DNA from: Sphingomonas sp. Root710
Lineage (GTDB): Bacteria; Pseudomonadota; Alphaproteobacteria; Sphingomonadales; Sphingomonadaceae
Length of the DNA: 64,000 nucleotides
Assembly (NCBI RefSeq): GCF_001429065.1
Contig: NZ_LMIB01000001.1
Coordinates: forward strand, 629,933 to 693,932
Direction: 5' to 3'
The notes under the pieces are model-generated. The model saw only the letters and a list, made by a program, of their open reading frames with translations. It made no database searches and was not told the origin of the DNA. Shown here piece by piece: positions 53,103-62,088 of the stretch; the stretch's first letter is position 1, and every line of letters starts with the position of its first letter. The position numbers were made by a program, and so were the translations under genes.

Positions 53103-54236
53103 ATGACAGCTCCCCGCTTCCAATTCTCGATCGCCGCGACCGACGGCAAGGCGCGCACCGGCACGATCAGCATGCAGCGCGGCGAGATTCGCACGCCCGC
53201 CTTCATGCCGGTGGGCACCGCCGCGACGGTGAAGGCGATGAAGCCCGCCGATGTCCGCGCGACCGGAGCGGACATCATCCTCGGCAACACCTATCATCTG
53301 ATGCTTCGCCCGGGCGCGGAGCGCGTCGCGCGGCTGGGCGGGTTGCACCAGTTCATGCGCTGGGATCGCCCGATCCTCACCGACAGCGGCGGCTATCAGG
53401 TGATGAGCCTGTCGGCGCTGACCAAACGGAGCGAGGAAGGCGTCGCCTTCAAGAGCCATCTCGACGGTTCGGCGCATATGCTGAGCCCCGAGCGGTCGAT
53501 GGAGATCCAGCGGCTGCTCGGCTCGGATATCGTCATGGCGTTCGACGAACTCGTGCCGACCACGTCCACGTCCCAGCAGCAGGCCGAGGCGATGGAGCGT
53601 TCGATGCGCTGGGCGCGGCGTTCACGCGCAGCTTTCGACGCGGGCGGCGAACATGCCGAACGCGCGGCGCTGTTCGGTATCCAGCAGGGCGCGCTCGACG
53701 AGAAGCTGCGCAAGGCATCGGCCGACGCGCTGCTCGACATCGGCTTCGACGGCTATGCGGTCGGCGGCCTTGCGGTGGGCGAGGGGCAGGAGGCGATGTT
53801 CGCCACGCTCGATTTCGCGCCCGGCCAGCTCGATCCGGCCAAGCCCCGTTATCTGATGGGCGTCGGCAAGCCCGACGACATCGTCGGTGCGGTCGAGCGC
53901 GGCATCGACATGTTCGATTGCGTGCTGCCGACCCGATCAGGCCGCAATGGCCAGGCGTTCACACGCTCGGGGCCGATCAACCTGCGCAACGCCAAGTTCG
54001 GCGAGGATCAGCGCCCACTCGACGAGCGATGCGCCTGTCCGGTCTGCGGCCAGTTCAGCCGCGCCTATATCCACCATCTGATCCGCGCGGGCGAGATTCT
54101 GGGCGCGATGCTGATGACCGAGCATAATCTGAGCTTCTACCAGGCGCTGATGGCAGACCTGCGCGCGGCGATCGGCGAGGGGCGGCTGGCTGACTTTTCT
54201 AACGAATTTCGGCGAGATTATTACCGCGGCGGATAA
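53103..54236 (+). CDS. tgt: queuine/7-aminomethyl-7-deazaguanine tRNA-ribosyltransferase
   Basis: Tgt swaps guanine 34 of certain tRNAs for preQ1. The 377-residue protein has Asp94 ([14 protein letters not shown]), the nucleophile Asp272 ([17 protein letters not shown]), and the zinc site Cys309, Cys311, Cys314 with His340 ([17 protein letters not shown], ending in MTEHN). The start [20 protein letters not shown] is used instead of a 22-codon longer frame. Confidence 0.97.
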   Translation: MTAPRFQFSIAATDGKARTGTISMQRGEIRTPAFMPVGTAATVKAMKPADVRATGADIILGNTYHLMLRPGAERVARLGGLHQFMRWDRPILTDSGGYQVMSLSALTKRSEEGVAFKSHLDGSAHMLSPERSMEIQRLLGSDIVMAFDELVPTTSTSQQQAEAMERSMRWARRSRAAFDAGGEHAERAALFGIQQGALDEKLRKASADALLDIGFDGYAVGGLAVGEGQEAMFATLDFAPGQLDPAKPRYLMGVGKPDDIVGAVERGIDMFDCVLPTRSGRNGQAFTRSGPINLRNAKFGEDQRPLDERCACPVCGQFSRAYIHHLIRAGEILGAMLMTEHNLSFYQALMADLRAAIGEGRLADFSNEFRRDYYRGG

Positions 54237-54240
54237 ACGA

Positions 54241-54278
54241 AAAACCCCAGCAAACCGAAAGGCTTGCTGGGGTTTTTA
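54241..54278 (+). terminator. intrinsic terminator of tgt
   Basis: A 12-base-pair stem of AAAACCCCAGCAA with TTGCTGGGGTTTTT, with a small ACCGAAAGGC loop, ends in a T run 4 bases after the tgt stop. Confidence 0.92.
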
Positions 54279-54279
54279 A

Positions 54280-54354
54280 TGGTGGGCGTGGCAAGGATTG
54301 AACTTGCGACCCCTGCGATGTCAACACAGTGCTCTACCACTGAGCTACACGCCC
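54280..54354 (-). tRNA. tRNA-Val (GAC anticodon)
   Basis: Read on the minus strand, the 72-base cloverleaf starts GGGCGTG and ends CACGCCCA, and a CCA end is encoded. Acceptor 7 base pairs, D-arm GCTCAGTGGTAGAGC, anticodon stem CTGTG/CGCAG with loop TTGACAT (anticodon GAC, valine), T-arm with TTCAATC. It is convergent with tgt, whose terminator it almost touches. Confidence 0.97.
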
Positions 54355-54413
54355 AACGCGGGGCTCACTAGCGGAGCCTTTGCGGCCACGCAACCCCGCT
54401 AAAAAGCTTTTTA

Positions 54414-54788
54414 TCAGATGCCGGTCGCGCTGCCGATCTGGAACATGCGATCGACCTCGAGAACCAGGTCGCGCAGGTGAAAGGGCTTCGACAATACCTT
54501 GGCGTCGGGCGGCGTCGCTCCGGCCTTCAGCGTCACCGCCGCGAAGCCGGTGATGAACATCACCCGCATGTCGGGCGCGATCACGTTGGCGCGTTGGGCC
54601 AGCTCGATGCCGTCCATCTCGGGCATGACGATGTCGGTGAGCAGCAGATCGAAGCTGTCGCTTTCGAGCAGCGGGAGGGCCGCCGTGCCGCGATCGACGC
54701 TGGTCACCGCATAGCCGTTACGCTCCAGCGCGCGAGCGAGATACTCGCGCATCGAATCGTCGTCCTCGGCCAATAATATCCGGATCAT
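54414..54788 (-). CDS. cpdR: CpdR-like single-domain response regulator
   Basis: A 124-residue receiver-only protein close to Caulobacter CpdR, which places ClpXP at the cell pole and controls CtrA and PdeA degradation. The start MIRILLAEDDDSMREYLARALERNGYAV, phospho-acceptor Asp52 in LLLTDIVMPEMDGIELA, and the LSKPFHLRDLV end are characteristic. The 15 upstream codons from 54833 are not conserved. In the Caulobacter pathway the histidine phosphotransferase ChpT acts on it; neither ChpT nor CckA is in the window. Confidence 0.9.
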   Translation of the reverse strand: MIRILLAEDDDSMREYLARALERNGYAVTSVDRGTAALPLLESDSFDLLLTDIVMPEMDGIELAQRANVIAPDMRVMFITGFAAVTLKAGATPPDAKVLSKPFHLRDLVLEVDRMFQIGSATGI

Positions 54789-54945
54789 AGCCCTTGATCG
54801 CATCCCCCAACCGGCCTCGTGCCGGTGAAGCATGCTCCATTATGCGACAACCACTTAACAAATTCCAGCATGGAACGCAGAATTTGCGCCAGTCCGCCGG
54901 TCGCCGCGGTTGCGCGCTGACAAGCGCGGACCTAGCAATCGGGTA

Positions 54946-55806
54946 ATGACTGCCGAAGCCGCTTTCTCGATGCTGGGCCCCGCGACACCGCAATCGCCGG
55001 TGCTGCTCGCGGTGCCGCATGCCGGACGAAGCTATGCGCCCGACCTGGTCGCAGCGGCGCGGGTACCGATCGAGCGGCTGCGCGCGCTGGAGGATCGGCA
55101 CGCCGACCGGCTGGTCGAACAGGCGGTGGCCGGGGGTGCGACGGCCATCGTCGCCCGCACCGCCCGCGCGGCGATCGATCTCAACCGCGATCCGCGCGAG
55201 ATCGACCCCGCCATGATCGAGGACCGGGGCAGCGCTGAAGGCCTGGTGCTGAGCGGCAAGGTCCGCGCGGGGCTGGGCTTGTTTCCACGCCGTCTGCCGT
55301 CATGCGGCGAACTGTGGCGCACGCGGATGACGATGGCCGAGGCCGAACGCCGCATCGCCGTGGCGCATGTGCCCTATCATCGCGCAATCGCCGAGCGGCT
55401 GGAGGTCACCAGGGCGCTGTTCGGGGCGGCGGTGCTGATCGATTGCCATTCGATGCCGCCGCTGCCGGTGCGGCAGGCCGGCGGGCCGGTGCGGATCGTG
55501 GTCGGTGACAGGTTCGGGGCGGGCGCAGCTTCATCAGTGGTCGATGTCGCCATGGCGGTGATCGAAGGTGCGGGGCTGCGTGTCGCGCGAAACCATCCCT
55601 ATGCCGGCGGCTACACGATCGATCGGCATGGACGCCCGCGCAAGCAGGTGCATGCAATCCAGATAGAATATGACCGGTCGCTTTACCTGGATGCGAGTCT
55701 CGATGCTCCGGCGAGCAATCTTGACGGGTGTGCGCGCCTGCTGGCGCTGATTGTCGACAAAATCGCCGGATTGTTCGAGTCGAGTCTGCCGGTCGCAGCC
55801 GAATGA
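54946..55806 (+). CDS. N-formylglutamate amidohydrolase
   Basis: A 286-residue zinc-dependent N-formylglutamate deformylase-like protein. VPHAGRSYAPDL, IDLNRDPREIDP and DCHSMPPLP carry the metal- and substrate-binding residues, and HPYAGGYTIDRHG with HAIQIEYDRSLYLD close it. It may act in histidine degradation or as a general formyl-amino-acid hydrolase; no hut genes are close. The ATG at 54946 is chosen; TTG at 54910 adds 12 residues. The last 374 bases to SapC carry no coding gene. Confidence 0.9.
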   Translation: MTAEAAFSMLGPATPQSPVLLAVPHAGRSYAPDLVAAARVPIERLRALEDRHADRLVEQAVAGGATAIVARTARAAIDLNRDPREIDPAMIEDRGSAEGLVLSGKVRAGLGLFPRRLPSCGELWRTRMTMAEAERRIAVAHVPYHRAIAERLEVTRALFGAAVLIDCHSMPPLPVRQAGGPVRIVVGDRFGAGAASSVVDVAMAVIEGAGLRVARNHPYAGGYTIDRHGRPRKQVHAIQIEYDRSLYLDASLDAPASNLDGCARLLALIVDKIAGLFESSLPVAAE

Positions 55807-56180
55807 GCAGGTGGATGCGCGGGCAGACGACGCCCCTTTACGTAAAGGGATGGCTTCTTCCCCAGCCGTGATGGCCTTTGGTGAAGGCGCACACGGCATT
55901 ATTGCGTATACGAAACAAGGCCGGATGAAGCACGGCAAATGGCGGTGGAAACTGCTAAGTCGTTATACTCAAAAAAGAACCACCCCGTGCTTTCGCACGA
56001 GGTGGCCAAGGTTCAGGGAGGAACGCATCCCGGAGGATGCGCCGTACGAGGCCGCGAAAGGGGGGCACGACCGCCGTACACATGCAAGATAGGGGGGTTC
56101 ACCGGGCGTTTCAAGGATAGTTCGCCCTCATTGGGGAAATTCCTTATCTCGCCGGGTATTTAGGCGCTATTCCGGGCCTC
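55807..56180. other. 374-base gap without a credible protein gene
   Basis: The gap lies between two convergent genes. Short frames exist (for example 55939-56163) but show no conserved composition or ribosome-binding site. The middle third forms several hairpins and is proposed as an RNA gene (next entry). Around 55860-55960 it is AT-rich for this genome and holds TATACT at 55964-55969. The right third, 56100-56180, shows only a weak GGGCG/CGCCC hairpin. Confidence 0.7.
55971..56125 (+). ncRNA. candidate structured small RNA
   Basis: Just after TATACT (55964-55969) comes an 11-base-pair hairpin, 55980-55990 with 55995-56005, one C-A mismatch and a TTTC loop. A second hairpin, 56024-56030 with 56035-56041, has 7 perfect pairs and a CGGA loop. 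GGA triplets lie in the linker (CAGGGAGGAAC) and in the second loop. Extent is approximate and no clear T tract follows; a GGGCG/CGCCC hairpin lies near 56104-56127. The sequence matches no RNA family that I can name. Strand + is favoured by the -10-like box. Confidence 0.45.
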
Positions 56181-56957
56181 TCAGGCGGTGAGCGGCGGGT
56201 TCGGCGCCGGCGTCTTGCCCTGCTGCATCTGCATAGCGAACACGTCGCGAATCAACGACAGCGAGAAGAGATGCGCATGAATCAGCGGCAAGAGGCCGCT
56301 CTGGACCATCTTGCGCAGAACGTCGCCGCGCAGTTCCTTGAGCTTTTCCTCCGAAACGATCTGGAAGCCGCGATAGACGAAGGGCTGGTCAGCGCCTTCC
56401 GGTTCGATCGTCACTTCGCCATCGATCAGCAGCTTGTTCTGGATCAGCTCCTCCATGAACATGCCGGTGCGCATGCCGGCCTGTTCGAACTGCTCGCAGA
56501 AGCCCAGCGTGTTCTTGATCGCGTCGGAAGGCTCGCTGCCCTCGAACAGCGGGGCACCGTCCTCGAACTCGCCGATCACGCCCGAGCTGCTGTCGAAGCA
56601 GAGCGACAGATCATCGCTGTCGGGACGGAGCTTGGCGAGCATGAAAGGATAGCGGCGAACATAGGCCGGCACGTAGAGGTTGTTGGTCGGGATGCCATTT
56701 TCGTCGGTGAAGACGTTGACGCCCTCGTTCAGGCCGAACAGGCCGAGCGGCACCGGGTTCGGGCCTGCCGAGAAGACGATCGGGTAGTGGCGCTGCGCGA
56801 GGATGAACTCCTCAACCGTCAGCGGCACCGCATGCGCCTTGGCGAAAAAGGGCGCGGTTTCGAGGGTGCGGGCCTTCCAACCAGCGTGGAGCTGGCTCGA
56901 GAGCGGCTGCAGCTCATTGTAGAAAAGGGGCAGGGCGTTGGCCGGGGCGCTCGCCAT
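56181..56957 (-). CDS. SapC family protein
   Basis: A 258-residue SapC (PF07277) protein. It starts MASAPANALPLFYNELQPLSSQLHAGW and has FILAQRHYPIVFSAGP, the conserved core, then NLYVPAYVRRYPFML and LCFDSSSGVIGEF. In Campylobacter, SapC is named for the S-layer secretion locus, but in alphaproteobacteria its role is unproven. No other S-layer gene is near. There is no signal peptide. Confidence 0.9.
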   Translation of the reverse strand: MASAPANALPLFYNELQPLSSQLHAGWKARTLETAPFFAKAHAVPLTVEEFILAQRHYPIVFSAGPNPVPLGLFGLNEGVNVFTDENGIPTNNLYVPAYVRRYPFMLAKLRPDSDDLSLCFDSSSGVIGEFEDGAPLFEGSEPSDAIKNTLGFCEQFEQAGMRTGMFMEELIQNKLLIDGEVTIEPEGADQPFVYRGFQIVSEEKLKELRGDVLRKMVQSGLLPLIHAHLFSLSLIRDVFAMQMQQGKTPAPNPPLTA

Positions 56958-57059
56958 TGAGGATTCTCCTGAAAATGCCGGTCAGATTATCGAGAGGCGC
57001 AAAGCCCCATTTAATGCCCCCGCCGTCTATTGACCCTGATCGCCGGAAGCAAGGGCCTG

Positions 57060-58496
57060 TCATTCAGGCGGAACGAGCTTTCCGGGGTTCATGATGCCCA
57101 AGGGATCGAGCGCCCGCTTGATCGCCCGGAGAGTGTGGAGCCGGGGCTGGTCGGTCAGCCGGGCGAACTCGGCCAGCTTGGCTTGGCCGATGCCATGTTC
57201 GGCCGACAGCGAGCCGCCGGCCGCAGCAACGCGATCGTGGACCATCGCGCTTGCCTCCGCGCCATGCCGCGCGATCCACGCCAGCCGGTCTTCGCCGGGC
57301 GGGGGCAACAGGTTGAAGTGGATGTTGCCGTCGCCGAGATGGCCGAAGGCGATGATCCGCGATCCCGGAAAGTGCGCTTCCAGGCGGTCCCGCTCGCGAT
57401 CGAGAAAGGCGGGCATATCGAGCACCGGGACCGATATGTCGTGCTTGAGCGAGTGACCGTCGATTTTCTCGGCCGGAGAGATGGATTCGCGCAAAGTCCA
57501 CAGGGCTTCTGCCTGCGCTTCACTCGACGCGATGGTCGCATCCTGCACGAGCCCGTCCTCGATGGCGGCGGCAAGCCCCTGTTCCAGCATGGCCTCCGGA
57601 TCAGCGCCCCGTCCGCCGACGGCTTCGATAAGGACGTTCCACGCGTGGCTTGCGTCGAGCGGCGGCCGCGTGCCCGGAATGTTGCGCAGAACCAGCGCCA
57701 GAGCGTTGGCGGGCACCAGTTCGAACGATTCCACCGCTTCGCCGGTCCGTTCTTCGAGGCGGCGCAGCAGGGTGAGCGCATCGCGCGGGCTTGACAGGCC
57801 TGCCCAGGCGACGGCGCGTCCCGAAATGGCCGGCACCAGTCGCAGCGCAGCGGCAGTGACGACGCCGAGCGTGCCTTCCGCACCGGTCAGCAACTGGCGC
57901 AGATCATAACCGCGATTGTCCTTGCGAAGCGTCGCCAGCCCGTCGAACAGCGATCCGTCGGGCAACACTGCCTCGATCCCCAGAACCAGCGCGCGCATCG
58001 GGCCGAAGCGCAGTACCTGCGTCCCACCGGCATTGGTCGAGACGAGCCCGCCGATGGTCGCGGAGCCCTTCGCCGCCAGCGACAGCGGGAAGCGCCGCCC
58101 GATCGCAGCGGCGGCGTCGTGGAGGTCCGACAAGATCACCCCGGCCTCCGCAATCACCGAATTGTCGTCCGCGGAGATGGCGCGAAGCCGGTTCATTCGC
58201 CGCGTCGACAGCAGTAGCGCCGAGCCGTCGGCGGCGGGGGTCGCGCCCGCGACCGTACCGGTATTGCCCCCCTGCGGGACCAGCGCGACCCGCGCCTCGG
58301 CACACAGGCGGACGATCGCAGCGGTCTGTGCGGCGTCGGCCGGGGCGAGCAGCGCGGCACTCTCACCATGATAGCGATCCCGCCAGTCGACCAGCCACGG
58401 AGCGATCAGATCGCGGTCGGCGATGAAACCCTGCGGGCCGAGCAGGGTCGCGAGCTTGTCGAGCAGTTGCTTGTCGGGAAAGTTGAGGTCGGCCAT
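57060..58496 (-). CDS. FAD-binding oxidase (GlcD/D-2-hydroxyglutarate dehydrogenase type)
   Basis: A 478-residue flavoprotein of the FAD-linked oxidase family (GlcD, D-lactate or D-2-hydroxyglutarate dehydrogenase). VPQGGNTGTVAGATPAADG is the FAD-binding pyrophosphate loop, and the middle has RLVPAI and EGTLGVVTAAALRL. The C-terminal half contains the metal/substrate motif FGHLGDGNIHFNL and SAEHGIGQAKLAEF. It starts MADLNFPDKQLL; the 19 upstream codons are not conserved. Substrate cannot be fixed from sequence. Confidence 0.88.
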   Translation of the reverse strand: MADLNFPDKQLLDKLATLLGPQGFIADRDLIAPWLVDWRDRYHGESAALLAPADAAQTAAIVRLCAEARVALVPQGGNTGTVAGATPAADGSALLLSTRRMNRLRAISADDNSVIAEAGVILSDLHDAAAAIGRRFPLSLAAKGSATIGGLVSTNAGGTQVLRFGPMRALVLGIEAVLPDGSLFDGLATLRKDNRGYDLRQLLTGAEGTLGVVTAAALRLVPAISGRAVAWAGLSSPRDALTLLRRLEERTGEAVESFELVPANALALVLRNIPGTRPPLDASHAWNVLIEAVGGRGADPEAMLEQGLAAAIEDGLVQDATIASSEAQAEALWTLRESISPAEKIDGHSLKHDISVPVLDMPAFLDRERDRLEAHFPGSRIIAFGHLGDGNIHFNLLPPPGEDRLAWIARHGAEASAMVHDRVAAAGGSLSAEHGIGQAKLAEFARLTDQPRLHTLRAIKRALDPLGIMNPGKLVPPE

Positions 58497-58626
58497 GGCG
58501 GGAACATAATCTAGGCCCCGCGCGATTTGCCAGTTAATCCGCTGTTCAACCAATTGCGCCGAAGGATGAAAGGGTTAGGGTGATCGCGCACAAAGCCGGG
58601 GCCTTCGAAAGGGTGGATCTTCGATC

Positions 58627-59079
58627 GTGAAGCTGGGCCGTTTGCCGCGACTGCTGTGCGCCGGAGCCCCTTTGGCGATGTTCGCGGCAGTCGCCGTCGC
58701 GGCGCCGGGCGTCGATGGCGGACGCCCGCTCGCCTTCGCTCAGCTGACGATCGAGCAGTCGCTGATCGTTCGCGTGCCGCGTCGCACGCCGGCCAAGCCG
58801 CTCAAGTGGAAGTCGAAAAAAGGCCCGAAATGCGTGGCTATGTCGTCGATCGCTGGCGCCGCAGTGGTTGCCGATGACGCGATCGATCTGGCGCTGAGAG
58901 GCGGGCAGCGGCTGCGCGCGCAATTCTCGTCGCGATGCCCTGCGCTCGACTATTATTCGGGCTTCTACATCTTGCCGACCGAAGATGGCCGCATCTGCGC
59001 CGATCGAGACATGATCCGCACCCGCGCGGGCGGACAGTGCGAAATCAAGCGTTTTCGCAAGCTGGTACCGGACGATTGA
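58627..59079 (+). CDS. exported protein of unknown function
   Basis: A 150-residue protein with a GTG start and an N-terminal signal sequence (MKLGRLPRLLCAGAPLAMFAAVAVAAPG, cleavage near AVAA). The mature part has four cysteines (PKCVAMSS, SSRCPALDYYSGFYILPTEDGRICADRDMIRTRAGGQCEI), likely two disulfides. I do not recognise the family. It lies between the FAD oxidase, divergent, and the DEAD-box gene. Confidence 0.75.
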   Translation: MKLGRLPRLLCAGAPLAMFAAVAVAAPGVDGGRPLAFAQLTIEQSLIVRVPRRTPAKPLKWKSKKGPKCVAMSSIAGAAVVADDAIDLALRGGQRLRAQFSSRCPALDYYSGFYILPTEDGRICADRDMIRTRAGGQCEIKRFRKLVPDD

Positions 59080-59219
59080 TTTGATCCGTCCGACCTGATG
59101 GGCGCGCCAGGCCCGCGCAAACGAGCTTATACACCCCAATTACCTTGACAAATCGCGCCTCCGCGCCCAATCGCGGCGCTTCGAGCGGTGCGCCGTGCCG
59201 CCCTATTTCCGGATATAAT

Positions 59220-60617
59220 ATGTCGTTTGCCGATCTCGGCCTTTCCGATGAACTTCTCCGCGCTGTCGCGGAGTCCGGTTATAATGACCCGACGCCGATC
59301 CAGGCGCAGGCGATCCCCCCTGTCCTGATGATGAAGGACCTGATCGGCATCGCCCAGACGGGGACGGGCAAGACCGCCAGCTTCGTTTTGCCGATGATCG
59401 ACATCCTCGCCCATGGCCGCAGCCGCGCCCGCATGCCGCGGTCGCTAATTCTGGAGCCGACCCGCGAGCTTGCCGCGCAGGTGGCTGAGAATTTCGAGAA
59501 ATACGGTAAATATCACAAACTTAGCATGGCTCTGTTGATAGGCGGCGTTAACATGGGCGAACAGGTCGCCGCGCTCGAAAAAGGGGTCGACGTGTTGATC
59601 GCGACCCCGGGCCGGCTGATGGACCTGTTCCAGCGCGGCAAGATATTGCTGACCGGATGCAGCCTGCTCGTCATCGACGAGGCTGACCGGATGCTCGACA
59701 TGGGCTTCATCCCCGACATCGAGGAAATCTGCACCAAGCTGCCGGCGCAGCGGCAGACGCTGCTCTTCTCGGCCACGATGCCCGCGCCGATCAAGAAGCT
59801 GGCCGATAAGTTCCTGTCGAACCCGAAGCAGATCGAGGTTTCGCGCCCCGCGAGCGCCAATCTGTCGATCGATCAGGCGCTTGTCGAAACGTCGAGCCGG
59901 GGCAAGCGCGACACGCTGCGCGACCTGCTGCGCGCAGAGGATGTGACGACCGCGATCATCTTCTCGAACCGCAAGACGACGGTGCGCGATCTGGCGCAAA
60001 GCCTGGGCCGCCACGGCTTCCGAGCCGGACAGATTCATGGCGACATGGAGCAGCCGGAGAGGCTTCGCGAACTTGACCGGTTCAAGGGCGGCGAGATCAA
60101 CATCCTCGTCGCGTCCGACGTTGCAGCACGCGGGCTCGACATCAAAGGCGTGAGCCACGTTTTCAATTTCGACGTTCCCTGGCATCCCGATGATTATGTC
60201 CACCGTATCGGCCGCACCGGGCGCGGCGGTGCGACCGGCAAGGCGATTACCTTGGTAACGCCAGAGGACGCCGAGGCGATCGAAGCGATCGAGAAGCTGA
60301 CTGGGCACAAGATTGCTCGGACCGGCGGATCGAAGCCCGAGGCGGCGCGCGACGCGCGTGAGGATGCGCCGAAGCCCGCGCGTGGCCGTGGCCGCCGTTC
60401 GGAGACCAAGGCAGAGGCGAGCGAAGCGCCTGCCGCGCGCGAACCGAGAGACGCCCGGGAGCCTCGTGCTCCACGTGAGGCGCCGCGCGATACCCGCCCG
60501 CCGCGCGACTCCCGCAACGACGATCGCCGCCGTCCACGCCGTGATGAGCAGGATGATGGTCCCGACGATGGCTGGAACGGCCCGGTGCCGAGCTTCCTCG
60601 AGGTTCGGCTGAGCTGA
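59220..60617 (+). CDS. DEAD-box ATP-dependent RNA helicase (RhlE-like) with a charged C-terminal tail
   Basis: A 465-residue RNA helicase. AQTGTGKT (45-52), DEAD (153-156), SAT (184-186) and HRIGRTGRGG (328-336) are all visible. The RhlE-like order is followed by a tail after about residue 375 rich in Arg, Asp, Pro and Ala (PREAPRDTRPPRDSRND). From the ATG at 59220, upstream codons are not family-like. A TTGACA box at 59145 may start transcription. The tail suggests RNA binding or condensate formation (inference). Confidence 0.94.
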   Translation: MSFADLGLSDELLRAVAESGYNDPTPIQAQAIPPVLMMKDLIGIAQTGTGKTASFVLPMIDILAHGRSRARMPRSLILEPTRELAAQVAENFEKYGKYHKLSMALLIGGVNMGEQVAALEKGVDVLIATPGRLMDLFQRGKILLTGCSLLVIDEADRMLDMGFIPDIEEICTKLPAQRQTLLFSATMPAPIKKLADKFLSNPKQIEVSRPASANLSIDQALVETSSRGKRDTLRDLLRAEDVTTAIIFSNRKTTVRDLAQSLGRHGFRAGQIHGDMEQPERLRELDRFKGGEINILVASDVAARGLDIKGVSHVFNFDVPWHPDDYVHRIGRTGRGGATGKAITLVTPEDAEAIEAIEKLTGHKIARTGGSKPEAARDAREDAPKPARGRGRRSETKAEASEAPAAREPRDAREPRAPREAPRDTRPPRDSRNDDRRRPRRDEQDDGPDDGWNGPVPSFLEVRLS

Positions 60618-60650
60618 ATCCATTCCTCCTCGCCAGGACGAGGATGGGCG

Positions 60651-62033
60651 CTATTTGGCCAGATCGACCAACAGCGTCCGCATCATCAGCAGCGCGGGAT
60701 CGAGGCTGGCGACCGGCGCGCGTTCATTCAGGCCGTGGCTATAGTCGTCCTCCGGCTTGATGAACATGCCGATCACCCCGTAGCTGGGAATGCCGACGGC
60801 CCGGAAATAGAGGCTGTCAGTGGCACCCGCCGACATTTGGGGAATGATCGGCAGCCCGGGATAGCTGAGGTCGACGCCCTTGCGCAGCGCCTTCATCAGG
60901 TCCGGGCGCAAAGGCGAGGCGTCGCTCGCGACCGGACCGCCCAGCGTGGTGATCGTCGCCTGCGGATTGGCGATCACGTCGGCCAGTTTTGCCTTGACGC
61001 TCTCGATCGTCGTTCCCGGGAAGATGCGGCAATTAACGGAAACGCTGGCTTTCTGCGGCAGGGCGTTGAGCGCATGTCCGCCCGACAGCATTGTCGCGAC
61101 ACAGGTCGTGCCGGTTATGCCGATATATTCGGGATCGGCGCGTAATGTGGCGAGCGCGGCCTCGTTTTTCGGATTCTCCGCAAAAGCGTGCATCGCCGCG
61201 CCGAGCTGGCCGCCGACAAGCTTGCCCGTCGCCTGCCAATAAGCGCGGGTGAGTTCGCTGACCTGCGCCGGAAACTGATAAGCGGCGATGCGGTCGATCG
61301 CCTTGGCTAGATCGTAGATCGCGTTGGTCGCGCCGGGGCGGCTCGAATGGCCGCCCGGGTTGGTGATGCTGATCTCGAAATCGGCATAGGTCTTCTCGGC
61401 GCCCTGGACGTAGAAAGCGACCGGCTTGCCCTGCGCATCAAGCAGCCCGCCGCCGCCATCGGCATTGAGCAACAGTTCGGCGACGCCATATTGCTGGGCG
61501 AGCCGCCGGGTGGTCGCCATCTCGGTCTCTTCGTCGCCCGAGAGCAGCAGGATGATGTCGCGGCCTGGGCGGAATCCTTCCGCCTTCAGCTTCAGCAGCG
61601 TCGACACCAGCACCGCATCGCCGAACTTCATGTCGAGCGAACCGCGCCCGTAGAGATAGCCATTCTCCTCGACCGGCACGAAGGGGTCGCGGGTCCAGTC
61701 CGCGGCGCGCGCCTCGACCACGTCCATGTGGCCCGACAGCAGGATGGGTTTGCCTTTGCCGGTGCCACGATAGCGGGCGACCAGGCTTGTCGCATCGCCA
61801 TCCCCCTCGATGATCACGTCAGCCGCGGCGAACCCGCCCTTGCGAAGCAGCTCGGCCACATAGTTCGCCATCACCGGCATCTGGCCTCGGCCCTGGACGG
61901 TGGGGATCGACACCATCTTCTTCCATATGGCCAGCGTCTCGTCATGCTGATCGCGGCTGATGGTCGCGGCCGGCGCGGGCAGGGCTATCGCGCAGGCCAA
62001 TGCGGCGAGAAAGGGGCGGATGGCGCGGCGCAT
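60651..62033 (-). CDS. exported M20 family peptidase
   Basis: A 460-residue zinc peptidase. MRRAIRPFLAALACAIALPAPAATIS is a signal peptide. Metal ligands are His102 and Asp104 in LLSGHMDVVEA, Asp134 in GRGSLDMKFGDA, and Glu168/169 in GDEETEM. The inserted dimerisation domain is present (VYVQGAEKTYADFEISITNPGGHSSRPGATN). Substrate is unknown; it is near CPG70/carboxypeptidase G2 relatives. It is convergent with the DEAD-box gene. Confidence 0.92.
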   Translation of the reverse strand: MRRAIRPFLAALACAIALPAPAATISRDQHDETLAIWKKMVSIPTVQGRGQMPVMANYVAELLRKGGFAAADVIIEGDGDATSLVARYRGTGKGKPILLSGHMDVVEARAADWTRDPFVPVEENGYLYGRGSLDMKFGDAVLVSTLLKLKAEGFRPGRDIILLLSGDEETEMATTRRLAQQYGVAELLLNADGGGGLLDAQGKPVAFYVQGAEKTYADFEISITNPGGHSSRPGATNAIYDLAKAIDRIAAYQFPAQVSELTRAYWQATGKLVGGQLGAAMHAFAENPKNEAALATLRADPEYIGITGTTCVATMLSGGHALNALPQKASVSVNCRIFPGTTIESVKAKLADVIANPQATITTLGGPVASDASPLRPDLMKALRKGVDLSYPGLPIIPQMSAGATDSLYFRAVGIPSYGVIGMFIKPEDDYSHGLNERAPVASLDPALLMMRTLLVDLAK

Positions 62034-62088
62034 GAGATGCTTCCTGACAACAGTGAAAGCAGGAAGGTGACGCGCGATCGAGACTGCG

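Noticed and set aside
55939-56163. A 74-codon protein gene in the convergent gap
   Set aside because: It has no good ribosome-binding site, its composition is unlike neighbours, and it overlies the hairpins of the candidate RNA.
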